Both the position numbers and the translations under genes were made by a program. A DNA stretch of 64,000 nucleotides, taken from contig JBBIST010000003.1 in assembly GCA_037441125.1 (NCBI GenBank), positions 26,574-90,573 on the forward strand, written 5' to 3'. The stretch's first letter is position 1. Each line of letters begins with the position of its first letter. The notes under the pieces were generated by a model. That model ran no database searches. It had not been told where the DNA came from and saw only the letters and a program-made list of their open reading frames with translations. The stretch is from JALHMQ01 sp037441125 (lineage in GTDB: Bacteria; Pseudomonadota; Gammaproteobacteria; Burkholderiales; Burkholderiaceae_F). Below are positions 1 through 8,963 of this stretch, piece by piece.

Positions 1-1016
1 CGGCGATCGCCGCCGGCCAGACCGGCTATACGCCGGCGCTCGGACTGCCGGCACTGCGCGAGCGGATCGCCGCCCACTACGCCTCGGCGCACGCGGTCGC
101 GGTCGACCCGGAGCGCATCGCCGTGACCGCCGGCGCCTCGGGGGCGCTGCTGCTGGCGCTGGCGGCGCTGATCGAGCGCGGCGACGAGGTCCTGGTGCCG
201 GATCCCGGCTATCCCTGCAACCGCCACTTCGTAACCGCACTTGACGGAGCCGTGCGCGCGATCGCCTGCGGTCCGGACACGCGCTTCCAACCCGACGCCG
301 CCACGGTCGCGGCGCACTGGGGCGAGCGCACGCGCGGCGTGATCCTCGCCTCGCCGTCGAACCCGACCGGAACCTCGATCACACCACAGGCGCTGCGCGA
401 ACTGCTCGAACTCGTTCGCAGCCGAGAAGGCTTCGCGCTGGTCGACGAGATCTACCTCGGTCTGACTTTCGACCGCGCGCCGGGAAGCGCGCTCGCGCTC
501 GCCGACGACGCGCTCGTGATCAGCAGCTTCTCGAAGTACTACTGCATGACCGGCTGGCGCCTCGGCTGGCTGGTGCTGCCGCCGTCGATGGTGGCGGCGG
601 TCGAGCGGCTGGCGCAGAACCTCTACATCTGCGCCAGTGCGGTCGCGCAGAGGGCCGCGCTCGCCTGCTTCGACGACGAGACGATCGCCATCTGCGAAGC
701 GCGCCGGCGCGAGTTCCGGCGCCGGCGCGACTTTCTCGTGCCGGCGCTGCGGCGCATCGGCCTCGAGGTCCCGGTGGAGCCGGACGGCGCCTTCTACGCC
801 TACGTCGACATCGGCCGTTTCGCCGCCGACAGCTGGAGCTTCGCCTTCGACCTGCTCGCCGCCACCGGCGTGTGCCTGGTGCCCGGTCGAGACTTTGGCG
901 CCCACGAGCCGCAGCGCTACGTGCGCGTCTCCTACGCGACGGCGCTGCAAGACCTCGAGGAGGCGGTGGCGCGCATCGAAGTCTTCCTGCGCTCGCGGCC
1001 GTGCGCTAGCGTCTGA
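1..1016 (+). CDS. PLP-dependent class I/II aminotransferase (5' end outside window)
   Basis: The reading frame is open from base 3 and stops with TGA at 1014-1016, so the N-terminus is missing. The visible part has the fold-type I aminotransferase signatures: a glycine-rich cofactor stretch (VTAGASGALLLAL), the SPSNPTGT segment that binds the substrate carboxylate, D-E-I-Y, and S-S-F-S-K-Y-Y, whose Lys codon at 534-536 would form the Schiff base with pyridoxal phosphate. It should be a cytosolic aspartate/aromatic-type aminotransferase; the amino-acid substrate cannot be told from sequence. It converges on the lytic transglycosylase gene with 44 bp between stops. Confidence 0.85.
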   Translation, partial: AIAAGQTGYTPALGLPALRERIAAHYASAHAVAVDPERIAVTAGASGALLLALAALIERGDEVLVPDPGYPCNRHFVTALDGAVRAIACGPDTRFQPDAATVAAHWGERTRGVILASPSNPTGTSITPQALRELLELVRSREGFALVDEIYLGLTFDRAPGSALALADDALVISSFSKYYCMTGWRLGWLVLPPSMVAAVERLAQNLYICASAVAQRAALACFDDETIAICEARRREFRRRRDFLVPALRRIGLEVPVEPDGAFYAYVDIGRFAADSWSFAFDLLAATGVCLVPGRDFGAHEPQRYVRVSYATALQDLEEAVARIEVFLRSRPCASV

Positions 1017-1060
1017 CGCGAGCGCGCGTGCCGGCCGCCGCGACGCCGCTGGCCGCGCAC

Positions 1061-1948
1061 TCAGGCGTTCGGGCGTGGCGCCGGCTGCTCCGGCGCTTCG
1101 TTCGCCGGCTCCGGCTCGGCCATCGGTGCCAGCGAGACCGGGTGCGCGGTGGCGCGCGCGTTGTCGGCGCGCCAGCCGGCATTCAACGCCAGGTCGATGC
1201 GACCCGAGGCGGCGAGCTCGATGCGCGCCCGCTCCGCCAGCACCCGGCTGGCGTAGCCGCCGTCGTGCGGCAGGTTGCCGGCGCCGACGTAGAGCTGCAG
1301 GCCGCGCTCGACCGATCCGCCGCGACGGATCAGGTCCTTGAGAATTTCGGAACCGACCTTGATGTTCGCCACCGGGTCGAGAGCAGCGTGCTCGCCGCCG
1401 TGCGCTTCGAACCTGTCGGTGTGCACGCGCGTCATCACCTGCATCAGCCCCTGCGCACCCATCGAGCTTTCGGCGAAGGGATTCATGCTCGATTCGACCG
1501 CCATCACGGCGAGGATCAGCAGCGGATCGAGGCGCAGGTCGGCGCCCGCCTGAAACGCCGCCGCCACCAGCACCCGGACCGCCTCGTCGGCGACGCGATA
1601 GCGGCGCGACAGGTAGCGTGTGACGTTCTTCTGCTCCGGTGCCGCCTCTGTCGATGACGGCGGGACCGACTCGCCATCGGTCTCGGCGGCGACCAGCGCG
1701 CCGGCTTCAGCCGCGCTCGCCGCCGGAGCCGTCCAATCGGCGAACAGCGTCGATGCGCCGTTCGCCAGGCGCTCGCGCAGGTCGGCCTGCGCGAACACGG
1801 CGGCGCCGACAACCAGGGTCAAGCAGCCGACCAAGGTTACGATCAGGCGCGAGGTCGACATGAACCCGTTGGCGATGTCGCGCGCGACCAGTGCCAGACG
1901 ACCCGCCGAGAGCCTTCGGGCCAACACACGTTCAGGGGATTGAGACAT
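1061..1948 (-). CDS. Membrane-anchored lytic transglycosylase, SLT domain
   Basis: The product (295 aa) has a membrane segment at about residues 34-54, an Ala/Pro/Glu-rich linker, and an SLT lysozyme-like domain at about 120-245. The presumed catalytic Glu152 lies in A-V-E-S-S-M-N-P, followed by G-L-M-Q-V-M and N-I-K-V-G, the usual family blocks. Such enzymes cleave peptidoglycan to 1,6-anhydromuropeptides on the periplasmic side. The start at 1948 is chosen because AAGGAGG stands 6 nt upstream; an in-frame start 54 bp earlier lacks such a site. It is monocistronic here and is one of two SLT proteins in the window (the other is at 32499-33134). Confidence 0.85.
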   Translation of the reverse strand: MSQSPERVLARRLSAGRLALVARDIANGFMSTSRLIVTLVGCLTLVVGAAVFAQADLRERLANGASTLFADWTAPAASAAEAGALVAAETDGESVPPSSTEAAPEQKNVTRYLSRRYRVADEAVRVLVAAAFQAGADLRLDPLLILAVMAVESSMNPFAESSMGAQGLMQVMTRVHTDRFEAHGGEHAALDPVANIKVGSEILKDLIRRGGSVERGLQLYVGAGNLPHDGGYASRVLAERARIELAASGRIDLALNAGWRADNARATAHPVSLAPMAEPEPANEAPEQPAPRPNA

Positions 1949-2420
1949 TTGCGCCTCCTTATGTTGAGCGGCCGCCGGACGCGAGGTCCAGTCGGTCCTC
2001 ACTCACAGGTTGGACAGCCGGTTCGCCGCACCGCAGCGCGGTCCACCGGTCATGCTCGAACCGGCACGAGCATCCGCTCGGCCAGTCGAATCCATCGCTC
2101 TGAGTACGCCGGGCGACTGAGCCTCTCCATGGCTCTGTGCCCTGGGCGGGCGATCGCGGGCCTGACTGCCCGACCAAGACCGGAGGGTCTCAGCCCCGAC
2201 CTGTCCGTCGCCCCGAATGGACAGCCGCATTTTAGGGGTCGGTGGGCCCGACTCAACCGGCCGGCGATCGGAATGTTCAGCCGTCGAACGGCTGCAGAAG
2301 CGACAGAAGCGCCGAAGTGTCTCAGCGAGTAAAGCTTTTTCACTTATTAATCAATAACTTGAGATCCTGCCTCGGCCTCTGCAGCAAATTCACCACATTT
2401 GCGGCATCGCACAAATACCG
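1949..2420. other. Intergenic region upstream of ubiD
   Basis: This 472-bp gap separates the divergent lytic transglycosylase and ubiD genes. The open frames in it look like compositional shadows. The last 110 bp before ubiD are clearly AT-richer than the surroundings (around 2325-2400) and probably hold the ubiD promoter, but no convincing -35/-10 pair was found. No RNA gene or repeat was recognised. Confidence 0.4.
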
Positions 2421-3944
2421 ATGAAGTACTCTGATCTGCGCGACTTCATGGCACTGCTCGAAAGGCAAGGCGAACTTTCAAGAATTTCTGCAGATGTCTC
2501 TCCTAAACTGGAGATGACTGAAATTTGCGACAGATTGATTCGAAAATCTGGTCCAGCACTCCTGTTTGAGAGACCGAGCGGTCACTCGATGCCAGTACTC
2601 GCCAACCTGTTCGGAACGACGCGCCGCGTGGCACTCGGGATGGGTGCCGACGACGTCGCTGCACTGCGCGATGTGGGAGAGCTGCTCGCCTCGCTCAAGG
2701 AACCCGAACCTCCGAAGGGTCTGAGGGATGCGCTGGGCAAGGTGGCGATGCTGAAGTCGGCGCTGTGGGACATGGCGCCGAAGCAGGTCAGCGGCGCCGC
2801 CTGCCAGCAGGTCGTCTGGCAGGGCGCCGAGGTCGACCTCGCCCGACTGCCGGTTCAGACCTGCTGGCCGGGAGACGCCGGCCCATTGATTACCTGGGGG
2901 CTGACGGTGACGCGCGGCCCGCTCAAGAAGCGGCAGAACCTCGGCATCTACCGCCAGCAAGTGATCGGCCGCAACAAGGTCATCATGCGCTGGCTTGCGC
3001 ACCGCGGCGGTGCGCTCGACTTCCGCGACCACCGGCTGGCGAACCCGGGCAAGCCGTTTCCGATCGCGGTGGCGCTCGGCGCCGACCCGGCCACGATCCT
3101 CGGCGCCGTCACGCCGGTGCCCGACAGCCTGTCCGAGTACCAGTTCGCCGGGCTGCTGCGCGGCGCCCGCACCGAGACAACGAAGTGCCTGACGCACGAT
3201 CTCTCGGTGCCGGCCTCGGCCGAGATCGTGCTCGAGGGTCACATCCAGCCGCAGGTTGGCGAGCCGGACCCGGCGCCGGCCGGTGCGCCGCCGCGACCGC
3301 CGAGCGACTACGAACTCGCGCTCGAAGGCCCGTTCGGCGACCACACCGGCTACTACAACGAGCGCGACTGGTTTCCGGTGTTCACGATCGAGCGCATGAC
3401 GATGCGGCGCGACCCGATCTACCACTCGACCTACACCGGCAAGCCGCCCGACGAGCCGGCCATCCTCGGCGTGGCGCTGAACGAAGTGTTCGTGCCGATC
3501 CTGCGCCGCACCTTCCCGGAGATCGTCGACTTCTACCTGCCGCCCGAAGGCTGCAGCTACCGGATCGCGGTGGTGTCGATGCGCAAGCAGTACCCGGGGC
3601 ACGCCAAGCGCGTGATGATGGGCGTGTGGAGCTTCCTGCGCCAGTTCATGTACACGAAGTTCATCGTCGTCGTCGACGCCGACGTCGACGCGCGCGACTG
3701 GAAGGAAGTGATCTGGGCGATCACCACCCGCGTCGATCCGTCGCGCGACACGGTGCTGGTCGACAATACGCCAATCGACTACCTCGACTTCGCCTCGCCG
3801 GTCTCCGGACTCGGCAGCAAGATGGGTATCGACGCGACGAACAAGATGGCGGGCGAGACCCGCCGCGAGTGGGGCCGGCCGATCGCGATGGATGCCGCGG
3901 TCAAGGCCCGCATCGACTCGATCTGGAAGGACCTCGGTCTGTAG
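2421..3944 (+). CDS. ubiD: UbiD, 4-hydroxy-3-polyprenylbenzoate decarboxylase
   Basis: The 507-aa product matches the UbiD family in length and opening (M-K-Y-S-D-L-R-D-F). It contains the long central block with N-L-G-I-Y-R-Q and the E-G-P-F-G-D-H-T-G-Y-Y segment that lines the prenylated-FMN site, with the conserved E-R-M-T-M-R-R-D-P after it. The family decarboxylates octaprenyl-4-hydroxybenzoate in ubiquinone synthesis, using prFMN made by UbiX; no ubiX lies in this window. The ATG has only a weak ribosome-binding site. A small KTSC gene follows 8 bp downstream and is probably co-transcribed. Confidence 0.93.
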   Translation: MKYSDLRDFMALLERQGELSRISADVSPKLEMTEICDRLIRKSGPALLFERPSGHSMPVLANLFGTTRRVALGMGADDVAALRDVGELLASLKEPEPPKGLRDALGKVAMLKSALWDMAPKQVSGAACQQVVWQGAEVDLARLPVQTCWPGDAGPLITWGLTVTRGPLKKRQNLGIYRQQVIGRNKVIMRWLAHRGGALDFRDHRLANPGKPFPIAVALGADPATILGAVTPVPDSLSEYQFAGLLRGARTETTKCLTHDLSVPASAEIVLEGHIQPQVGEPDPAPAGAPPRPPSDYELALEGPFGDHTGYYNERDWFPVFTIERMTMRRDPIYHSTYTGKPPDEPAILGVALNEVFVPILRRTFPEIVDFYLPPEGCSYRIAVVSMRKQYPGHAKRVMMGVWSFLRQFMYTKFIVVVDADVDARDWKEVIWAITTRVDPSRDTVLVDNTPIDYLDFASPVSGLGSKMGIDATNKMAGETRREWGRPIAMDAAVKARIDSIWKDLGL

Positions 3945-3952
3945 GAGCCAGT

Positions 3953-4171
3953 ATGGCCGTTGAACGCAAGCCGATTCGCCGCGGCGGCATCAAGTCCGCC
4001 GGTTACGACCGCGCCAGTCGCGTGCTGGAAATCGAGTTCGACGACGGCACCGTGATCCAGCACAGCGCCGTCGGCGAGGAGATCGCGCGCCGCTTCCTCG
4101 CCGCCAGCAGCCCCGCCTCGGTCTACAAGGACACGATCCAGGAGGAGTTCACGCTGCGGCGGGTCAGGTAG
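3953..4171 (+). CDS. Small KTSC-domain protein
   Basis: A 72-aa product starts at ATG 3953 behind TAGGAG, 8 bp after the ubiD stop. Residues 11-72 follow the KTSC domain pattern: I-K-S-A-G-Y-D near the start, L-E-I-E-F-D-D-G in the middle, and a basic end, L-R-R-V-R. The family is of unknown function; some members are fused to RNA-related domains. The gene is short enough to be missed by automatic calling. Tight spacing suggests it is translated together with ubiD, although no functional link is known. It converges on mtgA with 10 bp between the stops. Confidence 0.65.
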   Translation: MAVERKPIRRGGIKSAGYDRASRVLEIEFDDGTVIQHSAVGEEIARRFLAASSPASVYKDTIQEEFTLRRVR

Positions 4172-4181
4172 CCGCGCATCG

Positions 4182-4886
4182 CTAGGGAATCTGCGCCGCC
4201 GGCATCCAGCGCAGGATGGCCGCGGTACGGCGGTCGAGGTAGGGGCCGCTCTGGATGCGGCCGTAGCGTCTGGGGCTGGGCAGGAACGCCGCCATGCGCG
4301 CCGCCTGCTCGGGGCCGAGCTGGGCCGCGCTCAGGCCGAAGTAGTGGCGCGCGGCGGCCTCGGCGCCGAACAGGCCATCGCCCCACTGGGCGACGTTCAA
4401 ATAGACCTCGAGGATGCGGCGCTTGTCCCAGAGCAACTCGATCATGGTCGTGATCACCAGCTCCTGCGCCTTGCGCAGGTAGCTGCGGTCGCTCGACAGG
4501 AACAGGTTCTTGGCGAGCTGCTGCGAGATCGTGCTGCCGCCGCGCACCGTGCGCCCGCGCTTGAGATTTTCCTCGAAGGCCTTGTGCACGGCCTCCCAGT
4601 CGACACCTTCGTGCTCGACGAAGCGCGCGTCCTCGGCGGTGACCACCGCGCGCTTCAGGTGCACGCTGATCCGTTCGTAGGGCACCCACTGGTGGCGCAG
4701 CGCCGCCTGCGGTCTTTTCTGCTGGATGCGCTCGAGCTCGCGCTCCATGAACGCGGTCGTGCGCGGGTTTTCGTACTTCCAGTAGGCGATCGCCCCCAAG
4801 TACCAGAGTTGCAGCGCCAGCAGGGCAAGGAGTGCGACCAGCAGCAGGCGCCACGTCCATTTCAGGACGAGGCGAAGCACGGTCAT
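4182..4886 (-). CDS. mtgA: Monofunctional peptidoglycan glycosyltransferase MtgA
   Basis: The 234-aa product has one N-terminal membrane segment (about residues 10-32) and a GT51 domain. The catalytic Glu85 lies in A-E-D-A-R-F-V-E-H, followed by the family block R-G-G-S-T-I-S-Q-Q-L-A-K-N-L and by R-R-I-L-E-V-Y-L-N. There is no transpeptidase domain, so it polymerises lipid II into glycan strands only. Its ATG overlaps the aroE stop by 4 bp (ATGA), so it should be translationally coupled as the last gene of the rnb-tonB-aroE-mtgA run. Confidence 0.93.
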   Translation of the reverse strand: MTVLRLVLKWTWRLLLVALLALLALQLWYLGAIAYWKYENPRTTAFMERELERIQQKRPQAALRHQWVPYERISVHLKRAVVTAEDARFVEHEGVDWEAVHKAFEENLKRGRTVRGGSTISQQLAKNLFLSSDRSYLRKAQELVITTMIELLWDKRRILEVYLNVAQWGDGLFGAEAAARHYFGLSAAQLGPEQAARMAAFLPSPRRYGRIQSGPYLDRRTAAILRWMPAAQIP

Positions 4887-5770
4887 CGAGCCGGCGCGTG
4901 CACGCTCGGCGCGGCATCGAGCCGCCGGCGCAACTCCTGGTAGACGGCGGCGGTGTGCGGGCGCACGCCGCGCCAGACGTAGAACGACTCGGCCGCCTGC
5001 TCGACCAGCATGCCAAGGCCGTCGCAGACCTTGGTCGCGCCGCCCTGCCGGGCCAGTTGCATGAATGGGGTCGGATGTGGGTCGTACACGAGGTCGTAGG
5101 CGAGAGCGCAGTCGTCAAAAGTCTCGGGGTCGATCTTCGGCGCCGCGTTCGACAGGCTGCTCGAGGTGCCGTTGATCACCAGGTCGAAGTGTTCAGCCGG
5201 CACCTCGTCGAAGTGAATCGCTTCGACGCCGAATTCCTCGGCCAGTTCCTGTGCCCGCTCGTGGCTGCGGTTGGCCACGGCGATCCACTTCGGCCGCGCT
5301 TCGAGCAGCGAGCCGATCAGTCCGCGCACGCCGCCGCCGGCGCCGAGGATCAGGATCGCCGAGTCCTCGATCCTGAACTTGAGGCGCCCGGTCACGTCGC
5401 GCACGAAGCCGATGCCGTCGGTGTTGTCGCCGAAGATCGAGTCGCCGTCGAACTTCAGCGTGTTGACCGCGCCCGCCAGCCGCGCGCGCGCGCTGAGGTC
5501 GTCGGCGAGCTTGGCGGCGTCGATCTTGAACGGCACCGTGACGTTCAGACCGCGATAGCCGGCGTCGCGCAGGCCAAGCGCGAACTCCTCGAAGCCGTCG
5601 ATCGGCGCCAGCAGCTTCTCGTAGGACAGGGCCTGCCTGGTCTGGCGCGCGAAGTGCGCGTGGATCTCCGGCGACAGGCTGTGCGCAATCGGATTGCCGA
5701 CCACCGCGTAGCGGTCGGTCGTCGCCGCCGTTGCCTGCTTCGCTTGCTTGGTCTTGCTGCCTGAGGTCAT
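4883..5770 (-). CDS. aroE: Shikimate dehydrogenase (NADP+)
   Basis: The 295-aa product carries N-P-I-A-H-S-L-S-P (shikimate binding), N-V-T-V-P-F-K with catalytic Lys82, N-T-D-G-I-G with Asp118, and the nucleotide-binding loop G-A-G-G-G at 143-147. It reduces 3-dehydroshikimate in aromatic amino acid synthesis; aroQ, the preceding enzyme of the pathway, is at 13752-14195. The N-terminal 18 residues are a Ser/Lys/Thr-rich extension beyond the usual start, so a later start is possible. It overlaps its upstream TonB-like neighbour by 4 bp (ATGA) and mtgA by 4 bp. Confidence 0.94.
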   Translation of the reverse strand: MTSGSKTKQAKQATAATTDRYAVVGNPIAHSLSPEIHAHFARQTRQALSYEKLLAPIDGFEEFALGLRDAGYRGLNVTVPFKIDAAKLADDLSARARLAGAVNTLKFDGDSIFGDNTDGIGFVRDVTGRLKFRIEDSAILILGAGGGVRGLIGSLLEARPKWIAVANRSHERAQELAEEFGVEAIHFDEVPAEHFDLVINGTSSSLSNAAPKIDPETFDDCALAYDLVYDPHPTPFMQLARQGGATKVCDGLGMLVEQAAESFYVWRGVRPHTAAVYQELRRRLDAAPSVHAPAR

Positions 5771-6681
5771 GGGGCGCCGTTGCTCGATCCGGTCGCCGCC
5801 GGCGCTTGCCGGGTCGCGAACCGGTCGCTGGTGAACATCCAGGTCCGGGTGATTTCGAGGATATCAGTGTCGCGCGCGATCTCCGGCGGAAACGGCGGAA
5901 ACGGCGCCGCCAGTGCGACGATGCGGCGCGCGGCGCGGTCCAGCACCGGCGAGCCCGACGGGCTGTCGATCACCGCCTCGACCAGGCTGCCGTCCTTGCG
6001 GATCGACACCGTCATGCGCAGCGCGCCGTAGATGCGGCCGCGCGCCTCCTCGGGATAGTGCTCATTGCCGACGCGCTCGACGCGGGCGCGCCAGTCCTCG
6101 ACGTAGCGCGCGTAGCGGTACTCGGACGTGCTCGGCATGAAGTGGTGGCGGCGCGGCCGCTTCTGATAGTCGGAGATCTGGCGCGCGATCTCGGCCTGCA
6201 TGCGCGCCAGCTTCAGGCGCGCCTCCTCGACGCTTCCCGGCTGCGGCGCCGATGCCGCCGGCTCGCGCTTCGGCGCCGGCGGTGCGAGTTCGCCGCCGCT
6301 CAGGCTGGCGAGCAGCCGCTGCTGCTCCTGCTCGAGTTGCTCGACCCGCCGGCGCACGTCGGTCAGCGTGTCGCCGTCGCGCATCAGCAGGCTGTCGGGC
6401 AGCGGCGAGGCGCGCCGTCCTTCATCGTGCGTGCCGCCGCCGTCGAGGTTGACCTGCGCCAGTGCCTGCGGCAGCGTCGGTCGCAGGTCGCTGCGCGCAT
6501 TGACGAGGATGATCTCGAGCGGCGGCTCGGAAGCGCGCACGCGCAGGAACTCGGGATCGACGAAGCGGATCGCCAGCACCGCCACGTGCACCGCGAGCGA
6601 CAGCGCGAAGGCGCCGGCGAGCACCTTGTTCGCCGCCAGCGCCGCCGTCAGTCCGGCCATCGATCCCTGCATCGCACTCAC
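5767..6681 (-). CDS. TonB-family energy transducer-like protein
   Basis: The product has one N-terminal membrane segment in a short cytoplasmic-tail topology, a long charged periplasmic stretch with a Gln/Glu/Arg-rich coiled coil, and a C-terminal TonB domain (Y-P-E-E-A-R, then S-I-R-K-D-G-S-L, and D-R-A-A-R-R-I-V). The GTG at 6681 is preferred because GGAGG lies 7 nt upstream; a GTG 18 bp earlier and an ATG 9 bp later are alternatives. TonB proteins pass proton-motive energy to outer-membrane receptors, but no exbBD is adjacent. The fixed place before aroE suggests a housekeeping envelope role. It overlaps aroE by 4 bp. Confidence 0.75.
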   Translation of the reverse strand: MSAMQGSMAGLTAALAANKVLAGAFALSLAVHVAVLAIRFVDPEFLRVRASEPPLEIILVNARSDLRPTLPQALAQVNLDGGGTHDEGRRASPLPDSLLMRDGDTLTDVRRRVEQLEQEQQRLLASLSGGELAPPAPKREPAASAPQPGSVEEARLKLARMQAEIARQISDYQKRPRRHHFMPSTSEYRYARYVEDWRARVERVGNEHYPEEARGRIYGALRMTVSIRKDGSLVEAVIDSPSGSPVLDRAARRIVALAAPFPPFPPEIARDTDILEITRTWMFTSDRFATRQAPAATGSSNGAP

Positions 6682-6751
6682 AGGCCCGCCTCCACGCACC
6701 GGCGGCGATTGTAGTCAGCGCCCTGCCACATCCCAGAGGCTGCGCGTCGCG

Positions 6752-8794
6752 TCAAACTGGCTGCGCCGGGTCGGCCGTCGGTAGAGCGTCGCCGGCGAGC
6801 GGTTCCGCCGCGGCAGCGCTCGCCGCGTCGCTTTCGCGCGGCGCTGCCTCGGCGCCCGCCGCGAGTTCGTCGTCGGCATCGGCATCGACTTCCTCGTCGA
6901 CCGGCACCGACTCGGTCAGCACTCGATGCAGGCGCGCGTGCAGCGCCAGTTCGACTTCGTCGCAGCCGAGGATGTCGATCTCGATGCGCTGGCCGCGCGC
7001 CAGCGCCGGCAGTCCGGGCAGGCGCGTGAGCAGCGGCACGCCGTCGAGCCGCAGCAGATCGTCCTTGACCACCACCGCCGCCAGACGTCGCACGTCCTCC
7101 TGGCGCAGCCAGCGCAGGCACCAGTAGCGCTCGAGGCGCGCCTGGAAGTCGGCGTAGCTCGTGTAGGCGGCGTCGAAGCCGGAGACGATCGCGAACACGT
7201 CGGCCTCGCCGGCGGCGTAGGGCGGCGCCTGCTCGCGCGCGGCGGCGATCAACTGTCGCTGATTGAACAGGTCGACGTAGCGGCGCAGCGGCGAGGTGCT
7301 CCAGGCGTAGTGATCGACGCCGATGCCCTCGTGCGGCGCCGGCGTCGTGCTCATCTTCACGCGACTGGCGCCGTGGATGCGCTGCTGCGAGCGGTAGATG
7401 CCGACCGTGCGCCGCTGCGCCAGCCAGCGGCCCCAGTGGCTGTTGGCCAGGATCATCAGTTCGGCGACGATCAGGTCGAGCGGCGCGCCGCGCGTGCGCG
7501 GCTTCAGGCGCACGCGCGCGTGCTCGTCCGGCTCGGCGCCGGCGAATTCGAGCTCGAAGCCGTACTCGATGCGACCGGTGGGCTCCGGCCGCCCGCGCAC
7601 CTGCTCGCGCCGCGCGCGCAGCGCCCGCGCCAGCCGCCAAAGGAAGACCAGTTCGTCGCCGAACGGCGCTTCGACGCGGCCGCGGCTCATCGCCTCGTCG
7701 GTCACCACCGCGTCGAGCCGGTCGTGGCGCAGGTTGGCGGCGATGCGCACGCGCTCGACGCGCGTTTCGAAGCCGCCCGGATCAAGATCGTCGCCGACGC
7801 TCAGGTACAGCGACAGCACCGGCACCACGCGCCCCTCGGCGAGGGTGAAGGCATCGATCCACGACTCGGGCAGCATCGTGAACTTCAGCCCCGGCGCGTA
7901 CACGGTCGACATGCGCGCGCGCGCCACCGCGTCGAGCGCGTCGTCGCGCCGGATCGCTGCGGCCGGCGCGGCGATGTGGATGCCGATGCGCATCCGGCCG
8001 TCGACCGCCTGCAGCGAGAAGGCGTCGTCGATCTCGGTCGTGGCCGAGTCGTCGATCGAGAACGCGGCCACGTCGGCCAGCGGCAGGTCGTCGGCCGGCG
8101 GCGGCGGCGGCAGATCGGCGGCGAAGCCGGTGCCGCGCGGAAAGCTCGCGCGCAGAAAGCTTTCCAGGTGCCAGTGATAGGGCGAGCGGATCGCGCCGCG
8201 CGCCAGCAGCAGGCGCAGCGGCGCCATCTGCAGCTCGGCCGCGGCCTGCTCGAGCGCCTTGAACTCGATGCTGTTGCGGTCGGGCCGCAGCGCCAGCAGC
8301 ACGCCCTGCGCGGCGATCGCCGGCGGCAGCTCGCCCGCCTTGAGCCGCTCGACGTACTCCTGCTTGAGCGCTTCCTGCTGGCGCTTGCGCTCGACCGCGG
8401 CCAGCGCCTGGCGCAGGATCTCCGGCGGCGCCGGCCGGAAGCGGCCGCGGCCCTTGCGGTGGAAGTACACGGGCGCGGCGTGCAGCCGCAGCAGGATCGC
8501 CGCCGCCTCGACCGGGTCGGGGGCGCGGCCGTGATATTCGCGCGCCATCTCCTCGAAGCCGAACTCCTCCTGCGGCGCGCACTGCCAGAGGAAGTCGAGG
8601 TCGATCGCCTCGGCCGCCTGCTGCGCGCGCGCCAGCAGGTGCGCCGGCGCCGGCTGCGCAAAACGCAGCAGCACGTGCGAGGCCTTGACCTTGGTGCGCT
8701 TGCCGCTGGCCAGCTCAACCTGAAACGACGCCTCCGTGCCCGACAACACGGTGCCGGCGCGCATCGCGCCATCTTCCTCGAACAGCAGATTCAT
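6752..8794 (-). CDS. RNB-domain exoribonuclease (RNase II/R family)
   Basis: The 680-aa product contains the RNB catalytic domain with the acidic motif S-I-D-D-S-A-T-T-E-I-D-D-A-F at residues 246-259, whose aspartates bind Mg2+, and later R-R-Y-V-D-L-F-N-Q. The N-terminal 240 residues replace the usual cold-shock domains with a family-specific region, and the C-terminal tail is acidic and low in complexity. The family degrades RNA from the 3' end in the cytosol. It differs from canonical rnb and rnr in its N-terminal region, so no symbol is given. The TonB-like gene follows 70 bp downstream. Confidence 0.85.
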   Translation of the reverse strand: MNLLFEEDGAMRAGTVLSGTEASFQVELASGKRTKVKASHVLLRFAQPAPAHLLARAQQAAEAIDLDFLWQCAPQEEFGFEEMAREYHGRAPDPVEAAAILLRLHAAPVYFHRKGRGRFRPAPPEILRQALAAVERKRQQEALKQEYVERLKAGELPPAIAAQGVLLALRPDRNSIEFKALEQAAAELQMAPLRLLLARGAIRSPYHWHLESFLRASFPRGTGFAADLPPPPPADDLPLADVAAFSIDDSATTEIDDAFSLQAVDGRMRIGIHIAAPAAAIRRDDALDAVARARMSTVYAPGLKFTMLPESWIDAFTLAEGRVVPVLSLYLSVGDDLDPGGFETRVERVRIAANLRHDRLDAVVTDEAMSRGRVEAPFGDELVFLWRLARALRARREQVRGRPEPTGRIEYGFELEFAGAEPDEHARVRLKPRTRGAPLDLIVAELMILANSHWGRWLAQRRTVGIYRSQQRIHGASRVKMSTTPAPHEGIGVDHYAWSTSPLRRYVDLFNQRQLIAAAREQAPPYAAGEADVFAIVSGFDAAYTSYADFQARLERYWCLRWLRQEDVRRLAAVVVKDDLLRLDGVPLLTRLPGLPALARGQRIEIDILGCDEVELALHARLHRVLTESVPVDEEVDADADDELAAGAEAAPRESDAASAAAAEPLAGDALPTADPAQPV

Positions 8795-8963
8795 CGGCCG
8801 AGCTTAGCCGCAGGCGGCCCCGGCCTGCGCCGGTCGCGGGCAGGGTCGTCCCGAAGTCTGACCAGCCGCGCGCCGCGCACTACCGGGATCGTCGCCGTGG
8901 CACTGATGCACGGCGGGCGCGAATCGGCGCGGCACGGCGCGCGCGTGCCGCCCCGGTCACGAG

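Noticed and set aside
2478..3602. 374-codon minus-strand frame opposite ubiD
   Set aside because: Composition (Arg/Val/His/Ala-rich) and full overlap with ubiD mark it as a shadow.
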